From: Polynucleobacter sp. MWH-Braz-FAM2G
GTDB taxonomy: Bacteria; Pseudomonadota; Gammaproteobacteria; Burkholderiales; Burkholderiaceae
Assembly: GCF_018687635.1 (NCBI RefSeq)
Contig: NZ_CP061300.1
Coordinates: 1,695,424-1,759,423, forward strand
Direction: 5' to 3'
DNA length: 64,000 nucleotides
Under the pieces are notes generated by a model. That model searched no databases, had not been told where the DNA came from, and was given only the letters and a program-made list of their open reading frames with translations. This document shows positions 17,321 through 27,472 of the stretch, piece by piece. The first letter of the stretch is position 1. The number at the start of each line of letters is the position of its first letter. The position numbers were made by a program, and so were the translations under genes.

Positions 17321-18286
17321 TTAATCTAACTGAGCCCCAGATGCTTTAACGATCTTCACCCACTTGGCCAATTCCTCTTTCAGCAAAGCGCTCAGCTTGG
17401 TTGTGGGTACAGGTGTCAAATCTAAACCCTGAGCAATTAACTTCTCACGCACCTCCGATTTAGACATCGTCTTATCCATTGCCATCTGAACTTTCTTCAC
17501 AACATCGCCACTCACTCCGATAGGGGCAAATATGGCTACCCATACCTCACCAACACAATCAGGATAGGTTTCTGCAATCGTTGGAATTTCTGGGGCAGCA
17601 CTAGATCTCTTTGCGGAGCTAATGGCAATCGCTTGTAACTTTCCAGCTTTAATGTAATTTAATGCCGATGGAAGACTAGCAAAGGCTAATGGGACTTGGC
17701 CACCCAATACATCATTAATGGCTGGTGCAACGCCTTTGTAAGGTATATGTTGCATCTCAATACCAGCGCTGACATTTAGCATTGCTCCCAACAAATGGCT
17801 AATCGTGCCATTTCCAGCAGAGGCATACGAAAGTTCACCAGGCCTCTTTTTTGCTGCTGCCACTACATCTGCCAAAGTTTTATAAGGTGATCCTGGTGGT
17901 GATACCAATACGTATGGCGTGGCGCCAATATAGTAAAGAGGCACAAAGTCATTTATTGGATCAAAACCAGGATTTTTATACAAAGATGGGTTGATTGCTT
18001 GCGCGCTATTAATTGTGAGCAATAAGGTATAGCCATCTTTCGCAGCCCGCGCCACGCTTTGGGTGCCAATATTTCCGCCGGCACCCGGCCTATTCTCAAC
18101 CACTACAGATGCTCCAATGACTTCACCAAAAGCAGGCGCTATAAGACGCGCAACAATATCATTGGTGCCACCCGCTGCCTGCGGCACTATGAGTGAGATT
18201 GGCTTATTTGGATAGGCTTGCGCTTGGACTCCAAATGAAACAGCTATGCCCAGGAAAAACAATAGTGCAACGATTTTTTTATACAT
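17321..18286 (-). CDS. Bug/TctC family periplasmic binding protein
   Basis: A 321-residue exported solute-binding protein. The signal peptide ends near VQAQAYPNKPI; Bug motifs LIVPQAAGGTNDIVAR and VVVENRPGAGGNIGTQ follow, and MQHIPYKGVAPAINDVLGGQV forms the second lobe. It lies seven bases after the TAXI gene and upstream of the oxygenase gene on the same strand, so it probably belongs to one operon with both. No TctA/TctB membrane genes are in the window. Its ligand is probably the substrate of the adjacent enzymes. Confidence 0.92.
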   Translation of the reverse strand: MYKKIVALLFFLGIAVSFGVQAQAYPNKPISLIVPQAAGGTNDIVARLIAPAFGEVIGASVVVENRPGAGGNIGTQSVARAAKDGYTLLLTINSAQAINPSLYKNPGFDPINDFVPLYYIGATPYVLVSPPGSPYKTLADVVAAAKKRPGELSYASAGNGTISHLLGAMLNVSAGIEMQHIPYKGVAPAINDVLGGQVPLAFASLPSALNYIKAGKLQAIAISSAKRSSAAPEIPTIAETYPDCVGEVWVAIFAPIGVSGDVVKKVQMAMDKTMSKSEVREKLIAQGLDLTPVPTTKLSALLKEELAKWVKIVKASGAQLD

Positions 18287-18293
18287 AATTTCC

Positions 18294-19619
18294 TTAATGA
18301 GCTAAATGTAAACGGCTACGCACCTGATCTACGTGAGCCTTAAGATCGTAAAGCTCTTTTGCATCCAGCATCGAAACATTGATATTGCCAACCCGCCTTT
18401 CTATTGCTTCGAAGTCCTGAAGACTCTTTTCCTTTAATGCGGGATTGTGTGCATTTTTTTCAATCCACTTAAGCTCTTCATACACTCTAGCCAGCTTGAG
18501 TCGCAATAAGAAATGTTTAGCGGAAGGAATATAGGTAAATAATGGAATCAAAATTACCAGCAAAGGAATCACAATTTTTACAAAACGACCTGCCCACACC
18601 GCCGTCCAAAATGGTAAGTGGCGATGCAAGAATGATGGCCCATCTTTAAGGTAAATCTCTGCATCGACGTGCAAAGGAAAATCCAATCCAGTACTAGAAG
18701 GGAATTCACCGACCTTTTGCAAACGGGAGTAAGACTTCAAAATATCGTAAGAAGCGCTGAGCAAAAGCGAGACCAATGCCGGACTAACATTTTCACGCGC
18801 CACCAAGGTAGCTGTCGCAGCCATAACCTGAATATCCTGATGTGGTTGATCCAACTGAATACTCAACAGACCCCTTGGAACAGTAACCTTAGAAAGATAG
18901 CTAAAGTTTCTGGTGTAAGCATCAGCCTGATCAAAACTCATTAAACGAATGCCTGGAATGGTGTAAAACTTTTTCAATATGGGCGCTTCAGCAGCTGCCA
19001 CTACAAATGCAGCATCTAACTCACCACTTTTTAACTTAGCGATTGCCTCATCAGGATTTAACTTCTGCGCTCCGATCTCTTGATCAGTAATGCCACTGGC
19101 TTCTAACAAATCATTTGTAAGAGCTAAAGTACCGCTTCCTTCATTACCTATAGAAACACGCTTGCCCTTTAGCTGGTTTAAAAGCCTTAATTGACCACCC
19201 TCACTTTTAAAAGCTCCCTCACGATACCAAACCCAAATGGGCTCATAAAACATTCCAGCAATTGAAATTAATTGGGGGTACTGATTAAGGTTGGCCACCC
19301 CACCTTGCACCATTGCAAAATCAACCCCAGATTTAGGATTACTTAATAGAGCGAGGTTATCTAAGGTGCCACCAGTCGATCTTACTTTAAGGTTTACAGA
19401 CTCTTTCGCTACCTCAGCCTTTAAGCGCTCGCCAAATTGATAGTAAAGCCCAGAAGGAAAGCCGGTAGCCATTTCAATCGTCTTTGGTGGTGGAGGAACC
19501 AATATCCACAGAACACCAACGATCAATATGAGAAGCGCAAAAAAAGCGCTAACTAGAGCCACGGGGTTGTAAATTTGTCTTTGAATGAAATTCATTGCAG
19601 TCTCGTTTGTTTTTTGCAT
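18294..19619 (-). CDS. TAXI family TRAP-type solute-binding protein, membrane-anchored
   Basis: A protein of about 441 residues. An N-terminal helix (VALVSAFFALLILIVGVLWILV) is followed by a TAXI substrate-binding domain with MATGFPSGLYYQFGERL and KRVSIGNEGSGTLALTNDLL. A second helix near residue 340 (IVIPLLVILIPLFTYI) precedes a cytosolic helical tail of about 90 residues, so the binding domain sits in the periplasm on two anchors. No TRAP membrane subunits lie nearby. The start is uncertain: a TTG at 19655, ATG at 19619 and ATG at 19595 are all in frame with weak ribosome sites; 19619 was chosen. It heads the oxygenase/AtuA operon. Confidence 0.85.
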   Translation of the reverse strand: MQKTNETAMNFIQRQIYNPVALVSAFFALLILIVGVLWILVPPPPKTIEMATGFPSGLYYQFGERLKAEVAKESVNLKVRSTGGTLDNLALLSNPKSGVDFAMVQGGVANLNQYPQLISIAGMFYEPIWVWYREGAFKSEGGQLRLLNQLKGKRVSIGNEGSGTLALTNDLLEASGITDQEIGAQKLNPDEAIAKLKSGELDAAFVVAAAEAPILKKFYTIPGIRLMSFDQADAYTRNFSYLSKVTVPRGLLSIQLDQPHQDIQVMAATATLVARENVSPALVSLLLSASYDILKSYSRLQKVGEFPSSTGLDFPLHVDAEIYLKDGPSFLHRHLPFWTAVWAGRFVKIVIPLLVILIPLFTYIPSAKHFLLRLKLARVYEELKWIEKNAHNPALKEKSLQDFEAIERRVGNINVSMLDAKELYDLKAHVDQVRSRLHLAH

Positions 19620-19710
19620 TATGCCCCGACCTAGATAACTGGAAAAGGTTTCCAATCAGGCCAAATAAATCGAGATAAGATGATGCTTTTTACAAGCTCA
19701 AAAGACCATC

Positions 19711-20472
19711 ATGAATTCATCAAAAAACAAGGTAGCCCTTGTAACCGGCGCAGGAACTGGCATTGGTAAGGCGGCAGCTAAAGCCCTTCTTAAAGGTGGC
19801 TACCAGGTGGTTCTCACGGGTCGCAATCTTGATAGGCTAGAAAAAGCCATTGTAGATATTGGTGGAAATCAGAATAACTGCCTAGCAGTGTCTTGTGATG
19901 TAGGCAAACCTGATGAGGTAAAGAAATTATTCACGGCCCTTAAGGATAAATTTGGACACATTGATGTACTGTTCAATAATGCCGGCATGGGTGCCCCCGC
20001 TATTCCGATGGAAGACCTCAGTTACGAACAATGGATGAATGTAGTTAATGCGAATCTATGCGGTGCGTTTTTGTGCTCTCAAGAAGCCATTCGCATGATG
20101 AAGGCTCAATCCCCGCAAGGTGGCAGAATTATTAACAACGGATCCATTTCAGCTCATGCACCACGTCCAATGTCAGCGCCTTATACCGCTACAAAACATG
20201 CTATCAGCGGATTAACAAAAACCATTGCATTAGATGGTCGACCCTTCAATATTGCCTGCGGTCAAATTGATATTGGCAATGCCGCAACTGAAATGACTGA
20301 ACGTATGGCTGCTGGTATTTTGCAAGCCGATCAATCCATCAAAGTAGAGCCGCGCATGGATGTTGATCATGTAGGCGAGGCTGTTCTCCATATGGCTCAA
20401 CTTCCCCTTGAAAGCAATATTCTCTCAATGACAATCATGGCAACTAATATGCCATTTGTAGGCAGGGGCTAA
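19711..20472 (+). CDS. Short-chain dehydrogenase/reductase (SDR) family oxidoreductase
   Basis: A 253-residue classical SDR. It has the nucleotide-binding [12 protein letters not shown], the NNAG motif in [10 protein letters not shown], the catalytic Ser in [10 protein letters not shown] and YTATKHAI with the Tyr-X3-Lys pair, all intact. The cofactor loop [11 protein letters not shown] has an Arg after Gly, which suits NADP(H). Substrate not predictable. It is divergent from the TAXI gene and convergent with ccmI, with only three bases between stops. Confidence 0.92.
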   Translation: MNSSKNKVALVTGAGTGIGKAAAKALLKGGYQVVLTGRNLDRLEKAIVDIGGNQNNCLAVSCDVGKPDEVKKLFTALKDKFGHIDVLFNNAGMGAPAIPMEDLSYEQWMNVVNANLCGAFLCSQEAIRMMKAQSPQGGRIINNGSISAHAPRPMSAPYTATKHAISGLTKTIALDGRPFNIACGQIDIGNAATEMTERMAAGILQADQSIKVEPRMDVDHVGEAVLHMAQLPLESNILSMTIMATNMPFVGRG

Positions 20473-20475
20473 GCT

Positions 20476-21675
20476 TTACTGGCGTACTTGATCAACAAGT
20501 AAGCGCACATTAGTAGCGCCCACAGGAATTGTCTTCGCCGAGGAAATCAAATCACCCGCCTCGGCTTTAGCCATCCCGGTTTTTGAAATACGCACTTCGA
20601 CGCTCACTTCAGACAATTGCGAAAGTGGTGCGCTAGGATTCATCGCCAAGGTATCGTTCAAGGTAAAACTCATTGGGAAAGCGGCTGCAGCTACCTTTAA
20701 AACTGCTACTGGCATACGTTCACCAGGCTTACGAGCAATAACCAACACGATATCGTCCGGTTTCACTTTGGACTTTAGCGCTGAAGACAGTTCAATTTTG
20801 CCACTAATCGTTTTTCCATTAGCAACCACCGGTTTTGAAGGGGTGAGACCTCCTTTAGATCGCGCTTGGGCAATTGATTCCCCAATAGCGCGCGACTCAT
20901 CCGTATTGGGTGGCAATAGTTGTGCCAGCTTTTCCCAGACCAAAACAGCTGCCTTGTAATTTCCAGAGTTATAGTCTGCAGTTCCAGATAGCCATAGCGC
21001 CATCAGGTTATTGGGATCAAGTTTGAGGGCCTTATTGATTAATTGCAGCGGCTTTCCTGCAAAACTACCATTGGCATTTGTGGCCAATACATCTGCATAA
21101 TCCGCCAGCAACTGCGGATCAGATTCTATATAGTCGCCAGCACGCGCATAGGCTTTAGCGGCATCTTCATTACGACCTAGAATTCGATAAGAGCGCGCTA
21201 ACATTGCCCACCCTTTTAAATTACCGGGATCCTTTTCCATCTTGGCGGCAAACTCTGCCACCATCTTTTCAACGCCTTCCTGTGTAAGCGGTTTTTCTGA
21301 ATTTCTTTCCGCCACACGAACCACATCACCCAAAGAAAAATAGAGCACCGAAGATAACAACACAATAAATAAACAAAGCCCAATTGCCGTTTTCTTTGTG
21401 GACCCAGAAACCTCTTGATCATCCTCCTCAACCGTATCTTGAAACAAGCGCTGACGCATTTCTGCATGAGCAATTTCATAATCAGTAGAAGCAATGACGC
21501 CAGATTGGTGTTCAGCCTCTAACTTATCTAGCTCTTCACGATAAATAGCGGCATTCATCTGGCGACGAGATGTCGCTTTCGTCTTTGCGGGAAATATATA
21601 AGGACGCAGGAGCAATACCAGTACCAACACTAGAAGTAAAAAAGCTGGAATCAAGAAACTAGCCACCGAGATCAT
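20476..21675 (-). CDS. ccmI: c-type cytochrome biogenesis protein CcmI
   Basis: A 399-residue apocytochrome c chaperone. Two N-terminal helices (about residues 3-22 and 95-115) flank a cytosolic segment containing MNAAIYREELDKLEAEHQSG, typical of CcmI. A periplasmic TPR region follows (GWAMLARSYRILGRNEDAAKAY and repeats), then a C-terminal beta domain. It binds the haem-site end of apocytochromes and presents them to CcmFH. It is the last gene of the ccm operon, starting within the ccmH stop (ATGA). Confidence 0.92.
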   Translation of the reverse strand: MISVASFLIPAFLLLVLVLVLLLRPYIFPAKTKATSRRQMNAAIYREELDKLEAEHQSGVIASTDYEIAHAEMRQRLFQDTVEEDDQEVSGSTKKTAIGLCLFIVLLSSVLYFSLGDVVRVAERNSEKPLTQEGVEKMVAEFAAKMEKDPGNLKGWAMLARSYRILGRNEDAAKAYARAGDYIESDPQLLADYADVLATNANGSFAGKPLQLINKALKLDPNNLMALWLSGTADYNSGNYKAAVLVWEKLAQLLPPNTDESRAIGESIAQARSKGGLTPSKPVVANGKTISGKIELSSALKSKVKPDDIVLVIARKPGERMPVAVLKVAAAAFPMSFTLNDTLAMNPSAPLSQLSEVSVEVRISKTGMAKAEAGDLISSAKTIPVGATNVRLLVDQVRQ

Positions 21676-22142
21676 CCTTCTTTCTTATCTGCTGAATTTA
21701 ATAATGCATCAATTTTTTGATTATCAGATTCAGTGAGCACAACATTAGGCACAGCGCTATTTCTGCGGCGTAAATACATCAACAAGCCGACAATACCAAT
21801 TCCTAGAATTACAAATGGACCAATCCAGAGCAACCAGGTAATGGGCTTTACTGGTGGACGATAAAGGACAAAATCACCATAACGTTCAACCATAAAAGAA
21901 CGAATTTGATCATCGCTCTTGCCTTCCTTAATCAGAGTTCGAATCTCACGACGTAGATCATTCGCCAAATCAGAGCGTGAACCAGCTAAAGATTCATTCT
22001 GACAAACTAAACAACGCATTTCCTCTGAAATACTAATCAAACGCTGCTCTGTTACAGGATCATCCGCCAAAGGAGCGGCATCCTTTGCAATTACATTACC
22101 AATGCTAAATGCACAAATGAAAACTAGTAAAAACCGTTTCAT
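21672..22142 (-). CDS. ccmH: Cytochrome c-type biogenesis protein CcmH
   Basis: A 156-residue periplasmic thiol oxidoreductase with a signal peptide (about residues 1-19), the active-site motif RCLVCQNESLAGS with C44 and C47, and one C-terminal anchor helix. It keeps apocytochrome cysteines reduced for haem ligation. It is the short CcmH (CcmL) form, with the TPR part encoded separately as ccmI. Overlaps ccmG and ccmI by four bases on each side. Confidence 0.95.
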   Translation of the reverse strand: MKRFLLVFICAFSIGNVIAKDAAPLADDPVTEQRLISISEEMRCLVCQNESLAGSRSDLANDLRREIRTLIKEGKSDDQIRSFMVERYGDFVLYRPPVKPITWLLWIGPFVILGIGIVGLLMYLRRRNSAVPNVVLTESDNQKIDALLNSADKKEG

Positions 22143-22669
22143 GATTTTTTGAGCTCACTCAACATGGGATAAATTTTTTGATTTAATAGTTCCATGGTTA
22201 ATGGGCCAATATGCTTAAAACGAATAACCCCCGCCTTATCAATAATGTAAGTCTCAGGCACTCCATACACCCCATAATCAATACCAACGCGACCATTACC
22301 ATCAAAAGCTGAAAGCATATAAGGATTACCTTGTTTTTCCAGCATCGCCAAGGCATCTTCACGCTTATCTTTATAGTCCAAACCAATTATTGGAGCCATT
22401 TGTGATTTAGCTAACTCAACTAAAACAGGATGCTCCTCGCGACAAGCAACACACCAAGAAGCCCAAACATTTAGGATCCACACTTGGCCCTTCATACTCG
22501 CTGGAGAAAAGTTTTTGTTTGGCTCGGCTAATTGAGAAACTTCAAATGCAGGTGCTGCTTTATTAATTAATGGTGAAGGCACTTCATGGGGATCACGGTT
22601 AAGGCCGATAGCCAAAAATACGACAAGGCCTATAAACAACCCAAGAGGAATTAAAAATTTTGCTTTCAT
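22139..22669 (-). CDS. ccmG: Thiol:disulfide interchange protein CcmG (DsbE)
   Basis: A 176-residue membrane-anchored periplasmic thioredoxin. After one N-terminal helix comes a thioredoxin fold with the active site WASWCVACREEHP (C73 and C76) and the cis-proline region YGVYGVPETYIID, which is the CcmG GVxGxPET signature. It reduces the CcmH or apocytochrome disulfide before haem attachment. Overlaps ccmF and ccmH by four bases. Confidence 0.95.
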   Translation of the reverse strand: MKAKFLIPLGLFIGLVVFLAIGLNRDPHEVPSPLINKAAPAFEVSQLAEPNKNFSPASMKGQVWILNVWASWCVACREEHPVLVELAKSQMAPIIGLDYKDKREDALAMLEKQGNPYMLSAFDGNGRVGIDYGVYGVPETYIIDKAGVIRFKHIGPLTMELLNQKIYPMLSELKKS

Positions 22670-24585
22670 GAGAGTTTGCTCTTCAACTTCAGTCGATAGC
22701 GCTTATCAGACATAGCTAATACACCGCCCAAAGCCATCAATAAGCAACCGCCCCAAATCCAATCAACAAAGGGCTTGTAATACACACGTACCGCCCACGA
22801 TTGATCGCCCAATTCTTCTCCTAATGAAACATATATGTCGCGAGTCAATCCAGCATCAATGGCTGCCTCAGTCATTGGCATTGTTGATGAAAAATAGCTT
22901 CTCTTTTCAGGATAAAGGGCAATCGGTGAGCTGCCATCTTTTGACAGCATGAATGTGCCCCGCATTGCTTGGTAATTCGGGCCTCGAGCTGCATTAACGC
23001 CCTCTAGCTGAATTTGATAGCCACCTACCGTCACCGTATCGCCAGCTGCCATCCGCACATCTTTTTCTTCTTGATAAGCACCTACCATCGTGATGCCAAT
23101 CACAAATACTGCAATACCGAGATGGGCCACCTGCATCCCGATAAAAGAACGAGTAGGCTTACCTGCCTTGGCTTGACGAATAATTTGCATACAGCCGGAA
23201 GCAATAACCCAAAAAGCCAACATGAAGCCCATTCCTGCAAGCCAGGTAAATTGACCCATGATGAGAGGTATTGCAACACCCGCGATAACAGCTATCGCAC
23301 CCGCGACCCACAAGCGCTTAACGATAGACAATAAGTTACTTTGCTTCCAGCTTGCCCACGGACCTATTCCCATCAATACCAACAAGGGAGTCATGATTGG
23401 CACAAATACGCTATTGAAGTAAGGAGGACCAACGGAAATCTTGCCTAGATGTAAAGCATCAATCAATAAAGGATATAAAGTCCCCAGCAATACTGATCCC
23501 GCTGAAACCACCAAGAAGACATTCCCGAGCAAGATAAAAGTTTCTCTGGAGTTCAAACTAAATTTACCGCCCATGGTGCTTTTAGGGGCACGCCACGCAT
23601 AAAGTAAAAGCGAAGAGCCAACCACAAGCGATAAGAAGATCAAGATAAAAATACCGCGTCTCGGATCAGTAGCAAATGCATGCACCGATGTTAAGACTCC
23701 AGAGCGAACTAAAAAAGTTCCTAACAAAGAAAGAGAGAATGCGGTGATTGCTAAAAGCACTGTCCAACTTTTAAAGCCCCCACGTTTTTCAGTCACAGCT
23801 AGTGAATGCAGCAATGCAGTGCCTACCAACCAAGGAATGAAAGAGGCATTTTCTACGGGATCCCAAAACCACCAGCCGCCCCAACCCAATTCGTAATAAG
23901 CCCACCATGAGCCCAAAGCAATGCCTAGAGTCAGAAATATCCAAGCAGCTGTTGTCCATGGTCGTGACCAACGCGCCCATGCTGCGTCTAACCTTCCAGA
24001 TAACAGGGAGGCGATGGCAAAAGCAAAAGCAATAGAGAAACCGACATAACCCATGTACAACATCGGTGGATGAAATACCAAACCGGGATCTTGTAACAGG
24101 GGGTTTAGAGAGCGGCCATCTTGAGCAGCGGGCAGTAAGCGCTCAAACGGATTTGAGGTTGTTAAAACAAAAAGTAATAAACCGCTGGTGACTAAACCTA
24201 AAACGCCGATGACACGCGCAACCATGAAATCATCCAAGGCCTTAGATAGCTGCGCAACCAAAATAGTCCAGATGGCCAGCAAAAAGATCCACAATAAAAG
24301 TGAACCCTCATGACCACCCCATACCGCTCCAAGACGATAGATAACCGGGAGCTGAGAATTGGAGTGCTCAGCAACATAGAGCACTGAAAAATCATTGGTA
24401 TAAAAACTCCAGGCCAAAATTACAAAGGCAATAGCAAGCAAGAGGAATACAGTTTGTGCCGCTGGTCTTGCCAATACCAACCAATCGCGTCGACCAAAAT
24501 GAGCGCCCAATAAAGGTAAAACACCTTGAATAAGCGCAACACATAGCGCCAAAACTAATGCGTAATGCCCAAACTCAGGAATCAT
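22666..24585 (-). CDS. ccmF: Haem lyase subunit CcmF
   Basis: A 639-residue polytopic protein with about fifteen helices. It contains the WWD-type haem-handling motif [18 protein letters not shown] and the flanking conserved histidines (for example [10 protein letters not shown]). It receives holo-CcmE haem and, with CcmH and CcmI, ligates it to apocytochrome. Length and order are typical. Overlaps ccmE and ccmG by four bases each. Confidence 0.96.
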   Translation of the reverse strand: MIPEFGHYALVLALCVALIQGVLPLLGAHFGRRDWLVLARPAAQTVFLLLAIAFVILAWSFYTNDFSVLYVAEHSNSQLPVIYRLGAVWGGHEGSLLLWIFLLAIWTILVAQLSKALDDFMVARVIGVLGLVTSGLLLFVLTTSNPFERLLPAAQDGRSLNPLLQDPGLVFHPPMLYMGYVGFSIAFAFAIASLLSGRLDAAWARWSRPWTTAAWIFLTLGIALGSWWAYYELGWGGWWFWDPVENASFIPWLVGTALLHSLAVTEKRGGFKSWTVLLAITAFSLSLLGTFLVRSGVLTSVHAFATDPRRGIFILIFLSLVVGSSLLLYAWRAPKSTMGGKFSLNSRETFILLGNVFLVVSAGSVLLGTLYPLLIDALHLGKISVGPPYFNSVFVPIMTPLLVLMGIGPWASWKQSNLLSIVKRLWVAGAIAVIAGVAIPLIMGQFTWLAGMGFMLAFWVIASGCMQIIRQAKAGKPTRSFIGMQVAHLGIAVFVIGITMVGAYQEEKDVRMAAGDTVTVGGYQIQLEGVNAARGPNYQAMRGTFMLSKDGSSPIALYPEKRSYFSSTMPMTEAAIDAGLTRDIYVSLGEELGDQSWAVRVYYKPFVDWIWGGCLLMALGGVLAMSDKRYRLKLKSKLS

Positions 24586-25016
24586 TTATTGGTTCCATTT
24601 TTTTGAGCTTGCTCCAAGGCATGCTTTGCTTCAGGGGGCATATAGTTTTCATCATGCTTAGCCAATACTTCGCTAGCTACAAATTCTCCATTGACCCCCA
24701 TCCGCCCCTGTATGACTGCGCCCTTACCTTCTTTAAATAGATCTGGAAGAATGCCGGTATACGCAACTGGAATATCTTTTACAAGATCTGTAATCACAAA
24801 GTGCACGGTTAAACCATCGCGTTTTAAAGAACCATCCTTAACCATCCCGCCAATTCTAAAAGCTTGGCCCTGAGGCGCTTTACCAGCTTCAACTTCGCTC
24901 GGAGTAACGTATAAGGCAATATTGCTATTCAAAGCATTCAAAATTAATAGAGCAGCAACTCCAAGAACTGCTAATGCCGCAAGAATAATGATTGCGCGTT
25001 TATATCTAGGCTTCAC
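24582..25016 (-). CDS. ccmE: Cytochrome c maturation haem chaperone CcmE
   Basis: A 144-residue periplasmic haem chaperone with one N-terminal anchor helix and an OB-fold barrel. H121 in [13 protein letters not shown] is the histidine that binds haem covalently, followed by the conserved tyrosine that ligates iron. The segment [14 protein letters not shown] is also diagnostic. Overlaps ccmD and ccmF by four bases. Confidence 0.96.
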   Translation of the reverse strand: MKPRYKRAIIILAALAVLGVAALLILNALNSNIALYVTPSEVEAGKAPQGQAFRIGGMVKDGSLKRDGLTVHFVITDLVKDIPVAYTGILPDLFKEGKGAVIQGRMGVNGEFVASEVLAKHDENYMPPEAKHALEQAQKNGTNK

Positions 25017-25201
25017 TTACTAATCTCTTTATCAAACTGCTCAGCTAAATGCTCTTGCTTTAGTCTATGTACGATTGCCTTAAAACGGGCACGCACAAGC
25101 AATGGCTCTAATATCAAAACGAGCGCGCAAACACCAAAGCTACACCACACATAAAGTGCGTAGCCACCCATGGCAAAAAACTCAGAAGGGCTATTCCACA
25201 T
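25013..25201 (-). CDS. ccmD: Haem exporter protein CcmD
   Basis: A 62-residue single-helix membrane protein. The start [28 protein letters not shown] is the standard CcmD pattern, followed by a basic cytosolic tail. CcmD is needed to release holo-CcmE from the CcmABC complex. Its ATG shares one base with the ccmC stop (TAATG). Confidence 0.92.
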   Translation of the reverse strand: MWNSPSEFFAMGGYALYVWCSFGVCALVLILEPLLVRARFKAIVHRLKQEHLAEQFDKEISK

Positions 25202-25971
25202 TAAATCTTCACCTCAATTGATTGTCTCACCCAATCAGTATGAGCTTCACGCTCCAAAATAATTACCCTTACACGCATTAAGGCGACAGCAACGGTGTAC
25301 ATCCAAAAACATAAAGCCATTAACAGCATCCCCAAAAGCATGGTTTGAGCCATTGCAGGAGCCTTGGTCAATGAGACTGAAGCGCCTTGATGCAAGGTAT
25401 TCCACCATTTCACTGAGAAATAAATGATTGGAACATTAACAACGCCCACCAAAGCCAAGATAGCGCTTGCCCGATCAGCGCGGCGAGGATCGTCAATAGA
25501 CGCCCGCAGAGCGATAAAGCCCAAGTAGAGAAACAACAGAATCAACTCTGAGGTGAGGCGAGCATCCCAAACCCACCAAGCACCCCACATCGGCTTGCCC
25601 CAAAACGCACCAGTCCATAGAGATAAAAAAGCCATCCAAGCCCCAACGGGGGCAAGCGCTTGCGCCATCATTGCCGATAAACGAGTATTAAAAACAAGAC
25701 CTAAACCCGCCCATGCGGCCATCACGAGATAAATGAACATCGACATCCATGAAGCAGGCACATGAATAAAAATAATGCGATAGCCCTGACCCTGAACTGC
25801 ATCTACCGGAGCAACAAAGAAGCTTATCCATAAACCAGCAGCGCCAAATATCAAAGCCAATACCCAGAAGAAAGGAATAAGTTTGCCCGCTAGCGGATAG
25901 AAGGTACTTGGGCTTGATAACTTAAACCAGTTAATCAAGCGATGATTAGAAAAATTATTTACAGAACTCAT
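25201..25971 (-). CDS. ccmC: Haem exporter protein CcmC
   Basis: A 256-residue membrane protein with six helices and the tryptophan-rich WWD motif MWGAWWVWDARLTSELILLFLY. Conserved histidines in FIHVPASWMS and LHQGAS bracket it. It attaches haem to CcmE. The N-terminal 20 residues before the first helix are longer than in E. coli. Overlaps ccmB by four bases and ccmD by one. Confidence 0.95.
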   Translation of the reverse strand: MSSVNNFSNHRLINWFKLSSPSTFYPLAGKLIPFFWVLALIFGAAGLWISFFVAPVDAVQGQGYRIIFIHVPASWMSMFIYLVMAAWAGLGLVFNTRLSAMMAQALAPVGAWMAFLSLWTGAFWGKPMWGAWWVWDARLTSELILLFLYLGFIALRASIDDPRRADRASAILALVGVVNVPIIYFSVKWWNTLHQGASVSLTKAPAMAQTMLLGMLLMALCFWMYTVAVALMRVRVIILEREAHTDWVRQSIEVKI

Positions 25972-26633
25972 TCAATTGCAATCTTTACGGCTGCACTACT
26001 TACCCAAGGAACAAATGCTAAAGCCAAAATCAATAATGCGCCTAGCAAAGAAAAATGCCCAGATGTATCTAGTCCGACGCTATTGGCATATACAGCTCCA
26101 GCACCAAAAATTAAAACGGGAATATACAAAGGCAGTATCAATAAGCTAAGCAACACGCTTCCACCCCTAACCCCCAAGGTTAATGCAGCGCCAATAGAGC
26201 CCAATAAGGATAGCACTGGAGTGCCAATCAATAAGGTTCCCATCAACACATATAAAGAGCTGGCATCTAAGTCGAACTGAATCCCAATTATGGGAGCCAA
26301 AACAACGAGAGGAAGTCCACACACTAACCAATGAGCAATAATCTTTCCCGTAACCAATAAAACCATCGGTTGCGGCGAAAGAGCAAGCTGCTCTAAGGCA
26401 CCATCTTGATAATCGGCTGCAAACATTCGATGCAGACCTAATAGAGTCGACAACAAGGCCGCTACCCAAAGAACTCCTGGAGCTATCTTGCGTAACAAGG
26501 CTGCATCTGCACCAATCCCCAAAGGAAACAAGCTCGTTACCACCACAAAAAAGAATAAAGCTGTCAACACTTCACTCTTGCGACGTACAACCAAGAGCAA
26601 GTCGCACCGAATAATCGCCAGCAAAGCCTTCAT
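25968..26633 (-). CDS. ccmB: Haem exporter protein CcmB
   Basis: A 221-residue ABC-type membrane subunit with six helices. The motif ADYQDGALEQLALSPQP after the second helix is the CcmB cytosolic coupling region. It works with CcmA to release holo-CcmE from CcmC. Overlaps ccmA and ccmC by four bases each. Confidence 0.94.
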   Translation of the reverse strand: MKALLAIIRCDLLLVVRRKSEVLTALFFFVVVTSLFPLGIGADAALLRKIAPGVLWVAALLSTLLGLHRMFAADYQDGALEQLALSPQPMVLLVTGKIIAHWLVCGLPLVVLAPIIGIQFDLDASSLYVLMGTLLIGTPVLSLLGSIGAALTLGVRGGSVLLSLLILPLYIPVLIFGAGAVYANSVGLDTSGHFSLLGALLILALAFVPWVSSAAVKIAIE

Positions 26634-27277
26634 AGATCAAGCATCCTTAGATGCGGCAAATTGAGCTCTTGATGACTAGTAAGCACCACTAAACCACCTT
26701 GCTCCACATGTTCTGCAATCAGAGCTTGCAAAACTTGAATCGCCTGAACATCAAGCGCATTGAAAGGTTCATCCAAAACCCATAGCTTTGCTTGACGAGT
26801 CAGCATGCGAGCCATCAAGACTCTACGCTTCTGACCCGCCGATAAACAATTGACAGGTAAGTACTCGCGACCGCGTAGACCAAACCGCCACAACGCTGCC
26901 AACACTTTTTCATCCAGCAAATCAATATCATCGATTGCGGCATATAACTTCAAATTTTCAAAGGCCGTCAGATCTTCCTTGAGAGCATCTCGGTGCCCCA
27001 AGAATAAGAGTGCACGATGATAAGTAGCTAAATCTTTACCAATAGATTGTTGATTCCAAAAAATCTCACCGCTCTCCGCCTTACTTAGCCCAGTCAAGAT
27101 TCTTAATAAGCTGGTTTTTCCAACTCCGTTTTCACCACGAACATGCAAGCATTCCCCAGCAGAAATCGATAAATGGAGATTTGTGAATAATCGTCTTTCA
27201 CCCCGAACACAAGTAAGCCCACGAGCCTCGAGCGTCAAAGGCGAATAATCGGAAGAGAAAGAATGAGTGGCTGTCAT
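26630..27277 (-). CDS. ccmA: ABC transporter ATP-binding protein CcmA
   Basis: A 215-residue ABC ATPase. Walker A is GENGVGKTSLLRIL, the signature is CLSAGQKRRVLMARM, and Walker B is LWVLDEPFNALD, with the switch His in VVLTSHQ. It powers the CcmABCD complex. It is the first gene of the nine-gene ccmABCDEFGHI operon, which runs with overlaps of one or four bases throughout. Confidence 0.95.
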   Translation of the reverse strand: MTATHSFSSDYSPLTLEARGLTCVRGERRLFTNLHLSISAGECLHVRGENGVGKTSLLRILTGLSKAESGEIFWNQQSIGKDLATYHRALLFLGHRDALKEDLTAFENLKLYAAIDDIDLLDEKVLAALWRFGLRGREYLPVNCLSAGQKRRVLMARMLTRQAKLWVLDEPFNALDVQAIQVLQALIAEHVEQGGLVVLTSHQELNLPHLRMLDL

Positions 27278-27417
27278 GAGAGGCTATGGCTTGAATCAAA
27301 CCACCACAGGCATTGTCCAAGAGCCCATTGGGGCTGTCAAATAAGCAATAGTGGAATTTAGGAAATAATTCCTTTCAATTCAAATACTTATGTGATTATA
27401 AACCGAGACGTCTCAGA

Positions 27418-27448
27418 ACAAAAAAACCACCCTTAGGTGGCTTTTTTT
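27418..27448 (-). terminator. Terminator of the MarR/YceI operon
   Basis: CCACC, loop CTTA, GGTGG with a seven-T run on the minus strand and an opposite run on the plus strand. It lies just after the last YceI gene and upstream of the ccm operon. Confidence 0.8.
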
Positions 27449-27472
27449 GTTGATAAAGCTCAAAGTGAAGTT

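Noticed and set aside
20489..20496. TTGATCAA near the ccmI end as an FNR half-site pair
   Set aside because: No four-base spacer and inside coding sequence.
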